Positions 1-8,634 of a stretch of DNA of 64,000 nucleotides are shown in pieces. The position numbers and the translations under genes were made by a program. The notes beneath the pieces are model-generated. The model was not told the DNA's origin, searched no databases, and saw nothing but the letters and a program-made list of their open reading frames with translations. Every line of letters starts with the position of its first letter. Position 1 is the first letter of the stretch. This DNA comes from an uncultured Pseudomonadota bacterium (GTDB taxonomy: Bacteria > Myxococcota_A > UBA796 > SXON01), in contig CAIMSU010000298.1 in the NCBI GenBank assembly GCA_903844155.1, forward strand, positions 1 through 64,000, written 5' to 3'.

Positions 1-6
1 CTCCGA

Positions 7-46
7 TGTACGAGAAGTGACGTCGTCGGTTTTCATATGTTTTGGG
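7..46 (+). repeat. R3 short intergenic repeat, copy 1
   Basis: Core AAGTGACGTCGTC followed by GGTTTTC and a TTTTGGG end. It lies just past the 3' end of the DUF5989 gene. The same motif recurs at 15311-15349 and as a head-to-head pair at 23666-23741. Function unknown; always intergenic here. Confidence 0.6.
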
Positions 47-65
47 AGATCGGGGCTTTGGGTGG

Positions 66-236
66 TCAGAACGCCGTGTAGACGAAGGGTGCCAGCGCCT
101 GGACATCCTGCGTCGCGGCGAGGACGAGGCCGGCGAGCACCAGGACGATCGCGAACGGGATGAAGAACCACTTGCCGCGGATGAGCACGTCGCCGACGCG
201 GTCGACGAGGCTGCTACGCGACCTTTTTGGGCTCAG
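66..236 (-). CDS. DUF5989 small membrane protein
   Basis: A 56-residue protein with one hydrophobic segment (about residues 22-42) and a C-terminus reading APFVYTAF, the hallmark of the DUF5989 family, whose members are about 50 residues long. Starting at the CTG at 236 gives family-typical length, and this CTG forms a 4-nt CTGA overlap with the stop of the SGNH hydrolase gene. The next in-frame upstream start, at 269, would overlap that gene by 37 nt and add an unconserved extension. DUF5989 genes are often found beside SGNH-hydrolase, SxtJ-like and carbamoyltransferase genes, which suggests a role at the membrane in modifying a surface or secreted product. The molecular function is unknown. 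Confidence 0.75.
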   Translation of the reverse strand: MSPKRSRSSLVDRVGDVLIRGKWFFIPFAIVLVLAGLVLAATQDVQALAPFVYTAF

Positions 237-2377
237 AGGCACACCCGCGCGCCCATCCAGTCGACGCACTCGCCTTCTGTGCAGGGATCGGTGGTGCAGG
301 AGGCGTAACAGAGGCCGCCGGAACCGGCGTTGGTGGTGCCGGGACCGCAGGTTGGGAGTGGGTTTCGGGTGCCAGTGGCGCAGGCGATGATCGCGTCGCA
401 GGAGCCGTGATCGTCCGGCTCTGCGGCGGTCAAGCAGCCCCGGTCGAGGTCGCCGGGTTCGAACATCCGGGAGTGGCAGTCGCGGGAGAGCTCCGGATAT
501 AGCCGGCGTTTGAGCTGTGTGTTATCGGCAATGAGCGCCATGGTGGCGTCGCCGTCGGTCCACGTCACCGTCAGGTTCGCAGCCTTGCCCGCTTTCCCAG
601 GCCCGGTCGCGGGCCAGACGAGGGCGACAGCGAGCGGGCGCCCCTGCTCCAGCGGCGTCAGCACCTGAAGGCGCCCGTCGGCGGAGGTGGTCCAGGTCTC
701 CAGGCTGCCCGATGTGAGCTGTGCCCAGGCCGCCCCGTGGGCATCGGGGCAATCGACGTAAAGCCACTCGCGAAGCTGCTGGGCCGAACAGCCGAATTCG
801 GCCAGACCGGCGACGGGGGCGTCGGGGGCGAGGACAAGTTCGGCCAGGGTCGGCACCCGGCTCCGACCATCCGGCAGGCCCGCTCGCGCGCGGGCGACGG
901 GGGCGGGATCCTTCAACTTCGCGGCGATCGCGGCTGCAAGCGCCGACTGGCCCTTGGCCGTCATGTGGAAGTCGCCGTTGAGGAACGCACCGGGCTCCGC
1001 GGCGGCGAGCGCGTCCGTGGCGTCCAGCGCGCGCACGCCGAGGTCCGAGGCGACCTTCACCAGATCGGTCTCCAGCACCCTCGTCCCGGACATGTCCAGC
1101 TTCGGATCCGCCGGGTCCTTCCCGTACTTCGTCCACTCTGCGTTGCTGACCTGCACGTCCACCGGGAGCGCGACGACGACCAGCTCTGCGTGGTTCTCCC
1201 GGCACAGTTTCGCCATCGCCGCCACGAATTCCGTCAGGGGGGACGTCGGCGGCAGCGCGTCGGCGACCCGATTCGCCAGCGAGGCCAGCGTCAGGGTGGC
1301 GGTGGCCTTGTCGCCGAGCGCGTGCTGGATGCCCATGGCGCGGGGATCGGTGCGGTGGTCTTCCAGCCATTTCGCGATGCGCGGCTCCATCTCGGTGCGG
1401 AGTTGGGCCCCTTCCCGAAGCAGGGCGGGGGTGACGGTCAGGGCGAATGATCGGCGGGGCCAGTCAAAGGAGGTGTCCATCCCCAGGATGTCGCCCGGCC
1501 GGTTGTGCGCGAGGGACGCCTCCACTTCGCGGTCGGCATCGGGTGGAAGATCCGGGAACAACTCGGGAAGAAGGTCCGCCAGCTCGTATTCGACGTGCAG
1601 CTTACGGCTCGCGGCCTCGCCAACCGCCTCCGCGATCTGAGCCTCGGGGATGGTCATCTGGACGGGCTTTTTCGCGTCCAGCGCGTACGGGATGAGGTCC
1701 GCCGCCGACCCCTCTGACGCAAACCCCGCGTCCGCATCCGGGTCGGGGCGGGACCACCAGGACCGCAACGCGAACATCGCGTGCGACTGGTTCATCAGCC
1801 ACGACCGGCCCGGGAACGGGATCGTCGACGAGGGCGCCGTCTCCTTTCGCACCGCCCATCCATCCCAGAGCGCGTGCCGCTCGGGGTTCGGGCGATTGCG
1901 CTCAAAAAGGTCGTTCGCGAGGTTCACGACGACGATCACCGTCTTCGGATGGCGGGACGCCAGCAGTTCTTTGGTCAGCGCGAGGTACTCCGGCGGCCCG
2001 TATGTCGGCACGCCGGCGTTCAGCACGGGTCGCCCCGTCGTCGTCGCCAGCACGGCCGAGGCTGTCTCGCCCTCCTCCACGCCAAGCCCAAAAACCTGCG
2101 AATCGCCGATGACGACGATGTCGTCGGCGGTTGGCGCCGGCCAGTCCGCGCCCCGGTAGCCCTGCGCGTTCACACGAAACGACGTCACCGGGTTGCCGGC
2201 GAAGGAGATGCGCTCCGAGGCCCCGGGCTGCAGTCGGACGCCAAGCAAGGCGTCAGGAATGTAGAAATTCACGTGCGGGAACGCCCCGTCGTCACGCACC
2301 CGGAACGCGCCCTCCGCGAGCGCCAACGCCGCCAGCGTTCCTGCGAGGAAGGCGGCGGGAGCGCGCAGATTGGCCAT
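233..2377 (-). CDS. SGNH/GDSL-type hydrolase with Cys-rich C-terminal tail
   Basis: A 714-residue protein with a short hydrophobic N-terminus (residues 8-22), consistent with a membrane anchor or signal peptide. The SGNH block-I motif VVIGDSQVFG places the nucleophile Ser near residue 93, and NGDFHMTAKGQ near residue 470 supplies the Asp-His pair. SGNH enzymes of this kind act as esterases or O-acetyl transfer-related enzymes on glycans. The last ~90 residues are rich in Cys and Gly, resembling an EGF-like extracellular module, which is unusual for the family. The open frame extends to 2818, but ATG at 2377 starts the recognisable protein and avoids running further into the divergent gene. 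Followed by DUF5989 through a CTGA overlap. Substrate unknown. Confidence 0.75.
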   Translation of the reverse strand: MANLRAPAAFLAGTLAALALAEGAFRVRDDGAFPHVNFYIPDALLGVRLQPGASERISFAGNPVTSFRVNAQGYRGADWPAPTADDIVVIGDSQVFGLGVEEGETASAVLATTTGRPVLNAGVPTYGPPEYLALTKELLASRHPKTVIVVVNLANDLFERNRPNPERHALWDGWAVRKETAPSSTIPFPGRSWLMNQSHAMFALRSWWSRPDPDADAGFASEGSAADLIPYALDAKKPVQMTIPEAQIAEAVGEAASRKLHVEYELADLLPELFPDLPPDADREVEASLAHNRPGDILGMDTSFDWPRRSFALTVTPALLREGAQLRTEMEPRIAKWLEDHRTDPRAMGIQHALGDKATATLTLASLANRVADALPPTSPLTEFVAAMAKLCRENHAELVVVALPVDVQVSNAEWTKYGKDPADPKLDMSGTRVLETDLVKVASDLGVRALDATDALAAAEPGAFLNGDFHMTAKGQSALAAAIAAKLKDPAPVARARAGLPDGRSRVPTLAELVLAPDAPVAGLAEFGCSAQQLREWLYVDCPDAHGAAWAQLTSGSLETWTTSADGRLQVLTPLEQGRPLAVALVWPATGPGKAGKAANLTVTWTDGDATMALIADNTQLKRRLYPELSRDCHSRMFEPGDLDRGCLTAAEPDDHGSCDAIIACATGTRNPLPTCGPGTTNAGSGGLCYASCTTDPCTEGECVDWMGARVCL

Positions 2378-2438
2378 GCCGACCTGTATCCGCGCTTGCG
2401 TCGTCTCGCGGGCCGACGCGGTAGGGAGGGAGATGGCG

Positions 2439-3686
2439 ATGAGTCCCCCCGCGCGCGTGCACGTCGGCCGGCAGGCGCTTGAAACAGCGTTTGCGTGGCC
2501 TTCGGGGACCGCTGCGGAGCTGCTCGCGGCCACGGACGGTGCGATGGGCGCGGTGCGCGCCAGAATGGGTGTTCCTCTCGGCAACGTCGACCCCTTCCAC
2601 GTCCGCGCCGCGCTCGTGGCCGATCCCCAGGCGATCGTTGTCGGTTGCGCCGGCCGCCCGTTGTCCCGCGACGCCGTCGACGCCACCCTCCTCGCAAGCG
2701 CAGGAATGGCGGGCATCCTCGCGTTCCAGCCTCTCGGCCCGGTCGCCCGCGCTGTCATCCCCGACCCCGCGTGGACCTGGCTTCGCTGGCGTCGCCCCGA
2801 GCCAAGCCCGCTGCGCATCGGCCGCGTTCGCCGGTTTTCTCCCGCCGACCTCCCCGGGCACGAGTCCGGCGACGGCCTCCCGACCTACCGTTGCCTCGCC
2901 GGCCTGCCCCGCGGTGGCATCGCCATCGGCTCGGACTGCGGCTTGTCCATTGGTTCGGCAAAAGCCGAGTTTCGGGCGTTTCCGTGGCCGGCTGGGGCGA
3001 GACGCGAGAACCGGCGCGTCGAGGCGCTCCTCGGCACGGATCGGGAGCTGGTGGTCGGCACCCAGCAGGCGCTTTTCACGTGGGACTACCGGGCCGATCC
3101 TCGCGCGCGCAAGCACCCAGCCGATGCTGATGGCGGCTACGACGATCTCCTCGCGCTCGCTTTGCCGGCCCCCGGCAACGATCGGGTGCGGATGGCGTGG
3201 CGTACGCACCTGGAAGGCGCGGTCGGACCCGCGGACATCCTCGCGTTCGCAGCCGATCCTCACCGCGTGCTCTACGCGGGCACGCGGGGTGGCGAGGTGT
3301 GGGTGGTCGACGGCGGAGGCCCGATCCGGCGCTTCGTGAGCGAGCGCGTGCTGCGGGAGGGCGACGGGGCGCGCGAGCCGGCGGTGGGGCGACCGGTCCG
3401 CCACCTCGCCTTTGCCGCGGGGCGACTCTGGGCCGCCGCGGACGGTGGATTACATGCCTTTGATGGGGTGAGTTGGACGTCCGAGGCGGGCGAGCCCGGG
3501 GCGTTGACGGCAGACGAGGCCGGTCGGCTGTGGTTCATCCGCGAGGGGCGGGTCTGGGTGCGGACGGAGGAAGGCCCGGATCAGCTCGTGGAAACGGGCG
3601 TTTCGCGGCCGTGGGCGCTGCTCGGCGTGCCAGGGGCGGTCTGGGTCGGTGGGGTTGGCGGGGTGGCGGCGGTGTCGGTGGGGTGA
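2439..3686 (+). CDS. Predicted beta-propeller-like protein, function unknown
   Basis: A 415-residue protein without a clear signal peptide. The second half contains short repeated hydrophobic-Gly-Trp blocks, such as VLYAGTRGGEVWVVDGGG, GRLWAAADGGLHAFDG and GRLWFIREGRVWVRTEEG. This spacing is typical of propeller blades, for example two-component-regulator or Kelch-like propellers. No catalytic motif is visible. Of two ATGs (2433, 2439), the GGGAGGG at 2424-2430 lies about 8 nt before the second, which I chose. It is divergent from the SGNH gene, whose start at 2377 lies only about 60 nt away, and converges on trmD with 8 nt between stops. Confidence 0.6.
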   Translation: MSPPARVHVGRQALETAFAWPSGTAAELLAATDGAMGAVRARMGVPLGNVDPFHVRAALVADPQAIVVGCAGRPLSRDAVDATLLASAGMAGILAFQPLGPVARAVIPDPAWTWLRWRRPEPSPLRIGRVRRFSPADLPGHESGDGLPTYRCLAGLPRGGIAIGSDCGLSIGSAKAEFRAFPWPAGARRENRRVEALLGTDRELVVGTQQALFTWDYRADPRARKHPADADGGYDDLLALALPAPGNDRVRMAWRTHLEGAVGPADILAFAADPHRVLYAGTRGGEVWVVDGGGPIRRFVSERVLREGDGAREPAVGRPVRHLAFAAGRLWAAADGGLHAFDGVSWTSEAGEPGALTADEAGRLWFIREGRVWVRTEEGPDQLVETGVSRPWALLGVPGAVWVGGVGGVAAVSVG

Positions 3687-3694
3687 GGGCTGGA

Positions 3695-4417
3695 CTACGA
3701 CCTTCGCGTCTCCCGGGTCCCCCTCGGCACCAGCAGCTCCGGGCGCTCCGTCTCCGTCCGCTTGTCGGCCTGCAAGGCCCGCCACGCCTCGATCTTCGCG
3801 TGGTGGCCGGAGAGGAGCACGTCGGGGACGACACGGCCCTCCCAGTCGAGCGGGCGGGTGTACTGCGGGAATTCCACGCGGGTCGTTCCGTCGTCGCGCG
3901 CTGCGAAGCTCTCGACCCGGCTTGACTCCGCGTTGCCGAGCACGCCGGGGAGCAGCCTGGCGACGGCGTCGACGACCACCATCGCTGCGTACTCCCCGCC
4001 CGTCAGCACGTAGTCGCCGATGCTGATGCGCTCGACGTGGTCGCCGAGGGCCTCCGCGAACCGCGCATCGACGCCCTCGTAGTGCCCACAGACGAGCACG
4101 AGGTGGGGCTGCTGCGCGAGGCGCTCGGCCACCCGTTGGTCAAACCGCGCCCCGCCCGCCTCGAACAGCACGATCGTCGCCGACTCCCAGCCCTCCACCG
4201 CCCTGAGCGCCTCGGCGACGACGTCGCACCGCATCACCATCCCGCTCCCGCCGCCGTAGGGCGTGTCGTCGACGGTCCGGTGCCGGCCAAGGCCGTGGTC
4301 GCGGATGTCGTGCACCGCCACCCGGACGGCGCCCGCGGCCTGCGCTCTCCCGAGGATGGACGCCGATAGTGGACCGCTGACCATCTCCGGAAAAAGCGTG
4401 AGGACGTCGAACCGCAT
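3695..4417 (-). CDS. trmD: tRNA (guanine-N1)-methyltransferase TrmD
   Basis: 240 residues, the normal TrmD length. It transfers a methyl group from S-adenosylmethionine to N1 of G37 in tRNAs, preventing +1 frameshifting. N-terminal MRFDVLTLFPEMV and the trefoil-knot SAM loop DYVLTGGEYAAM are diagnostic. It is the last gene of rpsP-khpA-rimM-trmD, 4 nt after rimM. In many bacteria rplS follows, but here the next gene is convergent and rplS is absent from the window. The final ~10 residues are basic and unconserved. Confidence 0.97.
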   Translation of the reverse strand: MRFDVLTLFPEMVSGPLSASILGRAQAAGAVRVAVHDIRDHGLGRHRTVDDTPYGGGSGMVMRCDVVAEALRAVEGWESATIVLFEAGGARFDQRVAERLAQQPHLVLVCGHYEGVDARFAEALGDHVERISIGDYVLTGGEYAAMVVVDAVARLLPGVLGNAESSRVESFAARDDGTTRVEFPQYTRPLDWEGRVVPDVLLSGHHAKIEAWRALQADKRTETERPELLVPRGTRETRRS

Positions 4418-4421
4418 CGCG

Positions 4422-5003
4422 CTACTCGGCGCGCTCTGCCGCGCCCCGCCGGATCACCAGCCGCCCGCCCGCGAGATCGACCTCCAGCACTTCACCCGGG
4501 CCGGCCACCAGAAAACGCTCGGCGCCGTCGTCGCCCGTGATGACCCAGACATCGCGCTCGCCTGCAACGACGTCCTCCAGCTTGCCGAGGGGAGTGTCCA
4601 GCGTCGGGTCGGATTCAGCAGCTTCGCGCTCGAACACCGGTAGGTCGAGCAGGTCGTGCACGTAGTATTCGCCCGGTGCCGTGGCCGGCAGGGCCGAACG
4701 GGGGACGACCACGCTCCAGTCCATGTAGTCGTGGGCGTCCTCGGGGGTCTCGATGCCCTCGATCTTCGCGATCACGCGCTTGCCGGCTCCCGAACGCACG
4801 GAGATGCCGACGTCGCGCCGCTCGCCCGCTGGCGAGATGATCGTCACGCGGCGCGGCTCCGACAACGTACGGCTCTGACGGTCGTGCAGGAACAACCGTA
4901 CTTCGCCGCGAACGCCGAATACGCCGTTGATCGAGGCGACCAGCACCTCGCCCGCCGTCAAGCCCGGCCCGGCTGCTTCGCCGGTGGGCCGACCCGGGTT
5001 CAT
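4422..5003 (-). CDS. rimM: 16S rRNA processing protein RimM
   Basis: 193 residues, slightly longer than usual because of an N-terminal extension of about 18 residues. RimM binds ribosomal protein uS19 and assists maturation of the 30S head. The N-terminal beta-barrel begins VLVASINGVFGVRGEVRL, with the family motif GxxGEV visible; a C-terminal PRC-barrel follows (EYYVHDLLDLPVF, then DVWVITGDDG). Its ATG lies immediately after the khpA stop codon, indicating translational coupling within the rpsP operon. Confidence 0.95.
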   Translation of the reverse strand: MNPGRPTGEAAGPGLTAGEVLVASINGVFGVRGEVRLFLHDRQSRTLSEPRRVTIISPAGERRDVGISVRSGAGKRVIAKIEGIETPEDAHDYMDWSVVVPRSALPATAPGEYYVHDLLDLPVFEREAAESDPTLDTPLGKLEDVVAGERDVWVITGDDGAERFLVAGPGEVLEVDLAGGRLVIRRGAAERAE

Positions 5004-5282
5004 TCAGCGCTCGTCGGTTTCGGATTCTTCGGAGAGCGCGTCCGCGACATCGGTGCCGGGCTGGACGAGCTCGAGGATCGCCTTGCGCTGGCCGGCTGAG
5101 GCCGAGAGCACCTGACGGATCGCGCGGAGCGTGGCGCCATCGGGCCCGTTCACGCGCGCGAGATCGGACGGGTCGACTTCGAGCTCGATCAGCACGGAAG
5201 CGTCACCCTCCCGGGCGTTCACGACCACGGCTTCCGGGTGTCGAACGACGCCCTCGACCAGGAAGCGAACGAGCTCGGTCAC
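5004..5282 (-). CDS. khpA: KH-domain RNA-binding protein KhpA
   Basis: 92 residues when started at GTG 5282, which overlaps the rpsP stop as GTGA. The family (also called YlqC) is about 75-80 residues; this copy has a short acidic C-terminal tail. The start [17 protein letters not shown] is typical, and the KH GxxG loop appears as NGPDG in the middle. KhpA binds RNA, in Firmicutes together with KhpB. Its place between rpsP and rimM is a conserved arrangement in many phyla. Confidence 0.9.
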   Translation of the reverse strand: MTELVRFLVEGVVRHPEAVVVNAREGDASVLIELEVDPSDLARVNGPDGATLRAIRQVLSASAGQRKAILELVQPGTDVADALSEESETDER

Positions 5283-5530
5283 GTGGCGGCCCCGGCCGCG
5301 CGGGCCTTGCGGATGAGATCGGACACGGTGTCGGAGGGCTGCGCGCCGACGCCGATCCAATGGTCGACGCGAGCGAGGTCGAGCTTGATCACGGGTGGCT
5401 CGGTCAGCGGGTCGAAGTAGCCGATCTGCTCGAGATTGTGACCATCCCGGGGGGCGCGGCTGTCTGCGACGACAACGCGGTAGAAAGGCTTCTTTTTGGC
5501 GCCGAGGCGGGTGAGACGGATGCGGACCAT
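5279..5530 (-). CDS. rpsP: 30S ribosomal protein bS16
   Basis: 83 residues beginning [20 protein letters not shown] with the conserved ADSRAPRDG and IGYFDP motifs of bS16. First gene of a tightly packed operon with khpA, rimM and trmD. A gap of about 95 nt separates it from the ABC permease upstream on the same strand, so its promoter probably lies there. No strong Shine-Dalgarno sequence is evident just before the ATG. Confidence 0.98.
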   Translation of the reverse strand: MVRIRLTRLGAKKKPFYRVVVADSRAPRDGHNLEQIGYFDPLTEPPVIKLDLARVDHWIGVGAQPSDTVSDLIRKARAAGAAT

Positions 5531-5624
5531 GCGGAGGTTCCCGGGAAGAGCCGCCGTCTAACGCAAAGGGCCGACGAAGGCAAGGCGGAGTCGAGCGCGG
5601 CGCGGGGTGGTCGGGGGCGCGTGT

Positions 5625-6434
5625 CTATCCTCCCTGCACGGTCAGCGCGTTCTGGGCGCGCAACCACGCGTAATGACCGACGATCCAGAGTCCGAGGGCC
5701 CAGGCGAGCTGTTCGGCGAGCAGCGAGGGGACCGACAGGTCGCGCTCGAGGAAGATGCAGGTTGGCGTGTGGGCCATGGCGTGGAAGGGCAGGCAGAAGA
5801 CGACCGTGCGAAGGGCGCCCGTGTAGAGGTCGAGCGGGATGAGGGCGCCGGAGCAGATGCTGACGAGGGTGCCCTTCACGTGCGTCAGCCCGCCGATGTT
5901 CTGGAGTGGGAACGCTGCGAGTCCGACGAGGAAGGAGAGGCCGAAGTTGATGGCGTGGGAGAGCACGAGGGAGGTGGCCCAGTAGAGCCACGTCGCCGCG
6001 TGCGTGGGCAGCGTGACGCCGAAGGCGAAGTAGCCCATCAGGAACATCGGCGTTGTCTGCAGGAAAAGCGTGGCGCTCGCTCGGCCGAGGTCGCGCGCGT
6101 AGCACTGGAGCTGCAGCGAGAGCGGCCGAAGGAGATCGGCGGTGATCTGCCCTTCGCGGAAGCGCTGGCCGATGTCCTCGTTCACCTTCGTCGCGAAAAA
6201 GCTGACGGCGACCCAGGCCATGACCACGTAGGTTCGGAGCTCGGCGGCTGGGATTCCGGCGATCTCGGTCCGACCCCGCGTCGCGCCCGTCCACAGCAAG
6301 CCGTTGAGGGCCGCCATCAGGCTCGCGGAGAACAGCGTGACCAGGGCCTCTGCGCGGTAGGCGAACACGTGGCGGGCGCCGATGCGAAAGCTGGCGTAGA
6401 GCCCGCGAAGCAGAGGGCTTTTTAGGCCGTTCAC
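5625..6434 (-). CDS. ABC-2 type transporter permease
   Basis: 269 residues with about six hydrophobic segments, matching the ABC-2 membrane component that typically pairs with the ATPase encoded upstream. The N-terminal cytoplasmic LLRGLYASFRIG and the polar FREGQITADLLRPLSLQ loop resemble the permeases of DUF990/viologen-exporter-type systems. GTG at 6434 overlaps the ATPase stop as GTGA and is preferred over the ORF start at 6464. Such systems usually encode two permeases; only one is present here, so it may form a homodimer. Confidence 0.75.
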   Translation of the reverse strand: MNGLKSPLLRGLYASFRIGARHVFAYRAEALVTLFSASLMAALNGLLWTGATRGRTEIAGIPAAELRTYVVMAWVAVSFFATKVNEDIGQRFREGQITADLLRPLSLQLQCYARDLGRASATLFLQTTPMFLMGYFAFGVTLPTHAATWLYWATSLVLSHAINFGLSFLVGLAAFPLQNIGGLTHVKGTLVSICSGALIPLDLYTGALRTVVFCLPFHAMAHTPTCIFLERDLSVPSLLAEQLAWALGLWIVGHYAWLRAQNALTVQGG

Positions 6435-7411
6435 GCCGGCCGCTCGTAGAACCGCGCGATCCACTCCTCGGGGCTCGGGTCGTCCACGCGCACGTCCTCG
6501 ACGTCGAAGTTCTGGAGGACCGAGCGGATCAACTCGGCGGCATCACCCGTGAACGGGAGGTGGAAGCCGCCGTCGTCCACGACCGCACCCGGCGGCGGCG
6601 GGGCCGGGGTGCGCAGGCGCACGCGCAGCACTCGCTGGCCGCCGAGCGTTCCGAGCAGCTTTGACATCGAGCCGTCGTGGACGAGCTTTCCGTCGGCGAG
6701 CACCATGACGCGGGGGCAGAGCGCGGCGACGTCGCCGAGGTCGTGCGTGGTGAGGAGCAGGGTGGTGTCACCGGTGCGCACCAGCTCGGTCAGGAAGGCG
6801 CGGAGGCGCAGCTTGACGGCCACGTCCAGGCCGATCGTGGGCTCGTCCAGCACCAGGATCGGCGGTGCGTGCAGGAGCGCGGCGGCCAATTCGCAGCGCA
6901 TGCGCTCGCCCAGCGAGAGCGAGCGCACCGGCGTGCGCAGGAGCGGGCCGATGCCGAGGACAGCATCGTAGCGGTCGAGGCGCTCGCGGTAATCCTTCGC
7001 GGAGACGCCGAACATCGCCGCCAACAGGTCGTAGCCCTCGATGACCGCCAGATCCCACCACAGCTGAGTGCGTTGCCCGAACACCACGCCGATGTTGCGG
7101 ACATGCCGTTGCCGGTCGCGCCAGGGGTCCAGGCCTGCGACGGTCAAACTGCCGGCGTTGGGCTTGAGGATCCCGCATAGCATCTTGATCGTCGTCGACT
7201 TGCCCGCCCCGTTCGGGCCCAGCAGCGCCACGGCCTCGCCCTGCGCGATGCTGAAAGAGACGTCGCTGACAGCCTCGCGCTCTCCCGCACGCACGCGTAC
7301 GAGGTCGCCGAGCGCGCCCAGGAAGCCGCGGGACGGCGTCTCTTTTCGAAACCGACGCACAAGGTGTTCGGCGCGAATCAACGCGGTCGTGTCGGGACGG
7401 TCGGCGGGCAC
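6431..7411 (-). CDS. ABC transporter ATP-binding protein
   Basis: 326 residues, GTG start. Walker A GPNGAGKST at residues 65-73, an atypical signature LSLGERM near 170, Walker B ILVLDEP near 192 and the switch His in TTHDLGD. The N-terminal insertion between the first strand and Walker A, and the long C-terminal domain, fit ABC-2 exporters of the DUF990-associated kind. It energises the coupled permease; the substrate cannot be inferred. Divergent from the DUF4336 gene across about 185 nt in which no gene is seen. Confidence 0.88.
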   Translation of the reverse strand: MPADRPDTTALIRAEHLVRRFRKETPSRGFLGALGDLVRVRAGEREAVSDVSFSIAQGEAVALLGPNGAGKSTTIKMLCGILKPNAGSLTVAGLDPWRDRQRHVRNIGVVFGQRTQLWWDLAVIEGYDLLAAMFGVSAKDYRERLDRYDAVLGIGPLLRTPVRSLSLGERMRCELAAALLHAPPILVLDEPTIGLDVAVKLRLRAFLTELVRTGDTTLLLTTHDLGDVAALCPRVMVLADGKLVHDGSMSKLLGTLGGQRVLRVRLRTPAPPPPGAVVDDGGFHLPFTGDAAELIRSVLQNFDVEDVRVDDPSPEEWIARFYERPA

Positions 7412-7595
7412 CGACCGCGCGTATCACCGGGCTTGCGGTCGCCGGGCGCTGCGTTGCGAGCGTCGGGGCAAGGAGGAGTGGGAACGACCGCGGAATGGCC
7501 TCTTTCGCGAGGATGCCGGCCAGAAGAAGCCGCAAAGCCAGGCGTGGCTGACACCTGTGGCATCGAGGGTCGGTTAGCCGAGCCCCGGAGGCACC

Positions 7596-8291
7596 ATGGC
7601 CGTCTGCTACACCACCTGGACCGTCAACAAGCACAAGCCCATCGAAAAGCTCGCTCCGAACCTGTGGAGAGTGGCGGGCATCATGGAAAATGGCACGCGG
7701 CGGATCATGAGCGTGATCCGACTGGCAGACGGGCGGGTGCTGATGCACAACGCGATCGCGCTGGACGAGGCGGAGATGGCCGAGATCGATGGTTGGGGCG
7801 AGGTTTCTGGCATTCTCGTGCCGAACGCCTTTCACCGGATGGACAGCCGCATCATGCACCAGCGGTACCCGAAGGCAAAGGTCTATTGCCCGGGCAACGC
7901 CGTGAAAGCGGTGGGGAAGGCGACGGAGGTCGCGGGCAGCTACGCAGACACGCCGGGCGATGCGACTGTGAAGGTACGGCACCTCGCGGGCCTGAAGGAG
8001 AACGAGGGCGTGGTCGAGGTGCAGACGGACGCGGGGCCGGTCTTCGTGTTCAACGACATGATCATGAACATGCCGAAAATGGGCTATCCGATGGAGCTTT
8101 TCATCGGCCCCTCGGGTCAGGCCAGCGTGCCGCGGTTCGCGCGGTGGGTGTGGGTGAAGGACAAGGTCGCGCTGCGGAAGGACCTGGACGGGCTGGCGGC
8201 GATGGGGCCGGTGCGCGTGATCCCGGGGCATGGGGCGGATATTGTGGAGGATGTGGGCCGGAAGTTTCGGGAGGCGATCGGGCTGGTGTGA
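7596..8291 (+). CDS. DUF4336 domain protein (metallo-beta-lactamase-like)
   Basis: 231 residues. The fold pattern follows DUF4336: an early strand, GRVLMHNAIALDEAEM, then VPNAFHRMDSRIMHQRYPKA and a late IPGHG that aligns with the last metal-site region of MBL-fold proteins. The canonical HxHxDH is absent, so catalysis is uncertain. A good ribosome site, CCGGAGG, lies 4 nt before the ATG. It stands alone between a divergent ABC operon and tRNA-Gln. Confidence 0.7.
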   Translation: MAVCYTTWTVNKHKPIEKLAPNLWRVAGIMENGTRRIMSVIRLADGRVLMHNAIALDEAEMAEIDGWGEVSGILVPNAFHRMDSRIMHQRYPKAKVYCPGNAVKAVGKATEVAGSYADTPGDATVKVRHLAGLKENEGVVEVQTDAGPVFVFNDMIMNMPKMGYPMELFIGPSGQASVPRFARWVWVKDKVALRKDLDGLAAMGPVRVIPGHGADIVEDVGRKFREAIGLV

Positions 8292-8357
8292 GATCGGGAA
8301 GGGGAGGCGGCGTGAAACGGGGGGCGTACGCGCGGGCGTGGGTTAGGGCGCGCGGGC

Positions 8358-8429
8358 TGGGCCATCGTCAAGTGGTAAGACACGGGGTTTTGATTCCCGC
8401 ATTCGCTGGTTCGAATCCAGCTGGCCCAA
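8358..8429 (+). tRNA. tRNA-Gln(TTG)
   Basis: Cloverleaf read by eye. Acceptor TGGGCCA pairs with TGGCCCA, the D-loop contains AAGTGGTAAG, the anticodon stem CGGGG/TCCCG encloses TTTTGAT (anticodon TTG), and the T-arm is GCTGG-TTCGAAT-CCAGC. The 3' CCA is not encoded. It borders an accessory patch with toxin-antitoxin remnants, as expected of an integration hot spot, but I found no duplicated 3' end marking an att site. Confidence 0.95.
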
Positions 8430-8634
8430 CACTTCTGGATGGACGCCCCGAAGGCGGGTATTTCGTAGGTTGATACGGGGTAGTTGGAGTTCTAAGGAAC
8501 GTTGCCTCCAGGCAGCATCTCGACGATCCTCAGCGTTGTACCGCCATAGTGGCGAAGATCGCTGGCCTGCTGGCGCGGAGATCGTCCTTGACGTTCCCGG
8601 GAATCTCCCTCATATTGGAGGGGAGGATCTCGCC
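8430..8634. other. Intergenic spacer between tRNA-Gln and TA locus
   Basis: About 200 nt with no gene or clear promoter that I can support. ATTGGAGGGGAGG immediately upstream of the antitoxin ATG supplies its ribosome binding site. Confidence 0.5.

Noticed and set aside
8358-8429. tRNA-Gln as a marked island attachment site
   Set aside because: No second copy of the tRNA 3' end was found in the window and no integrase gene is near.
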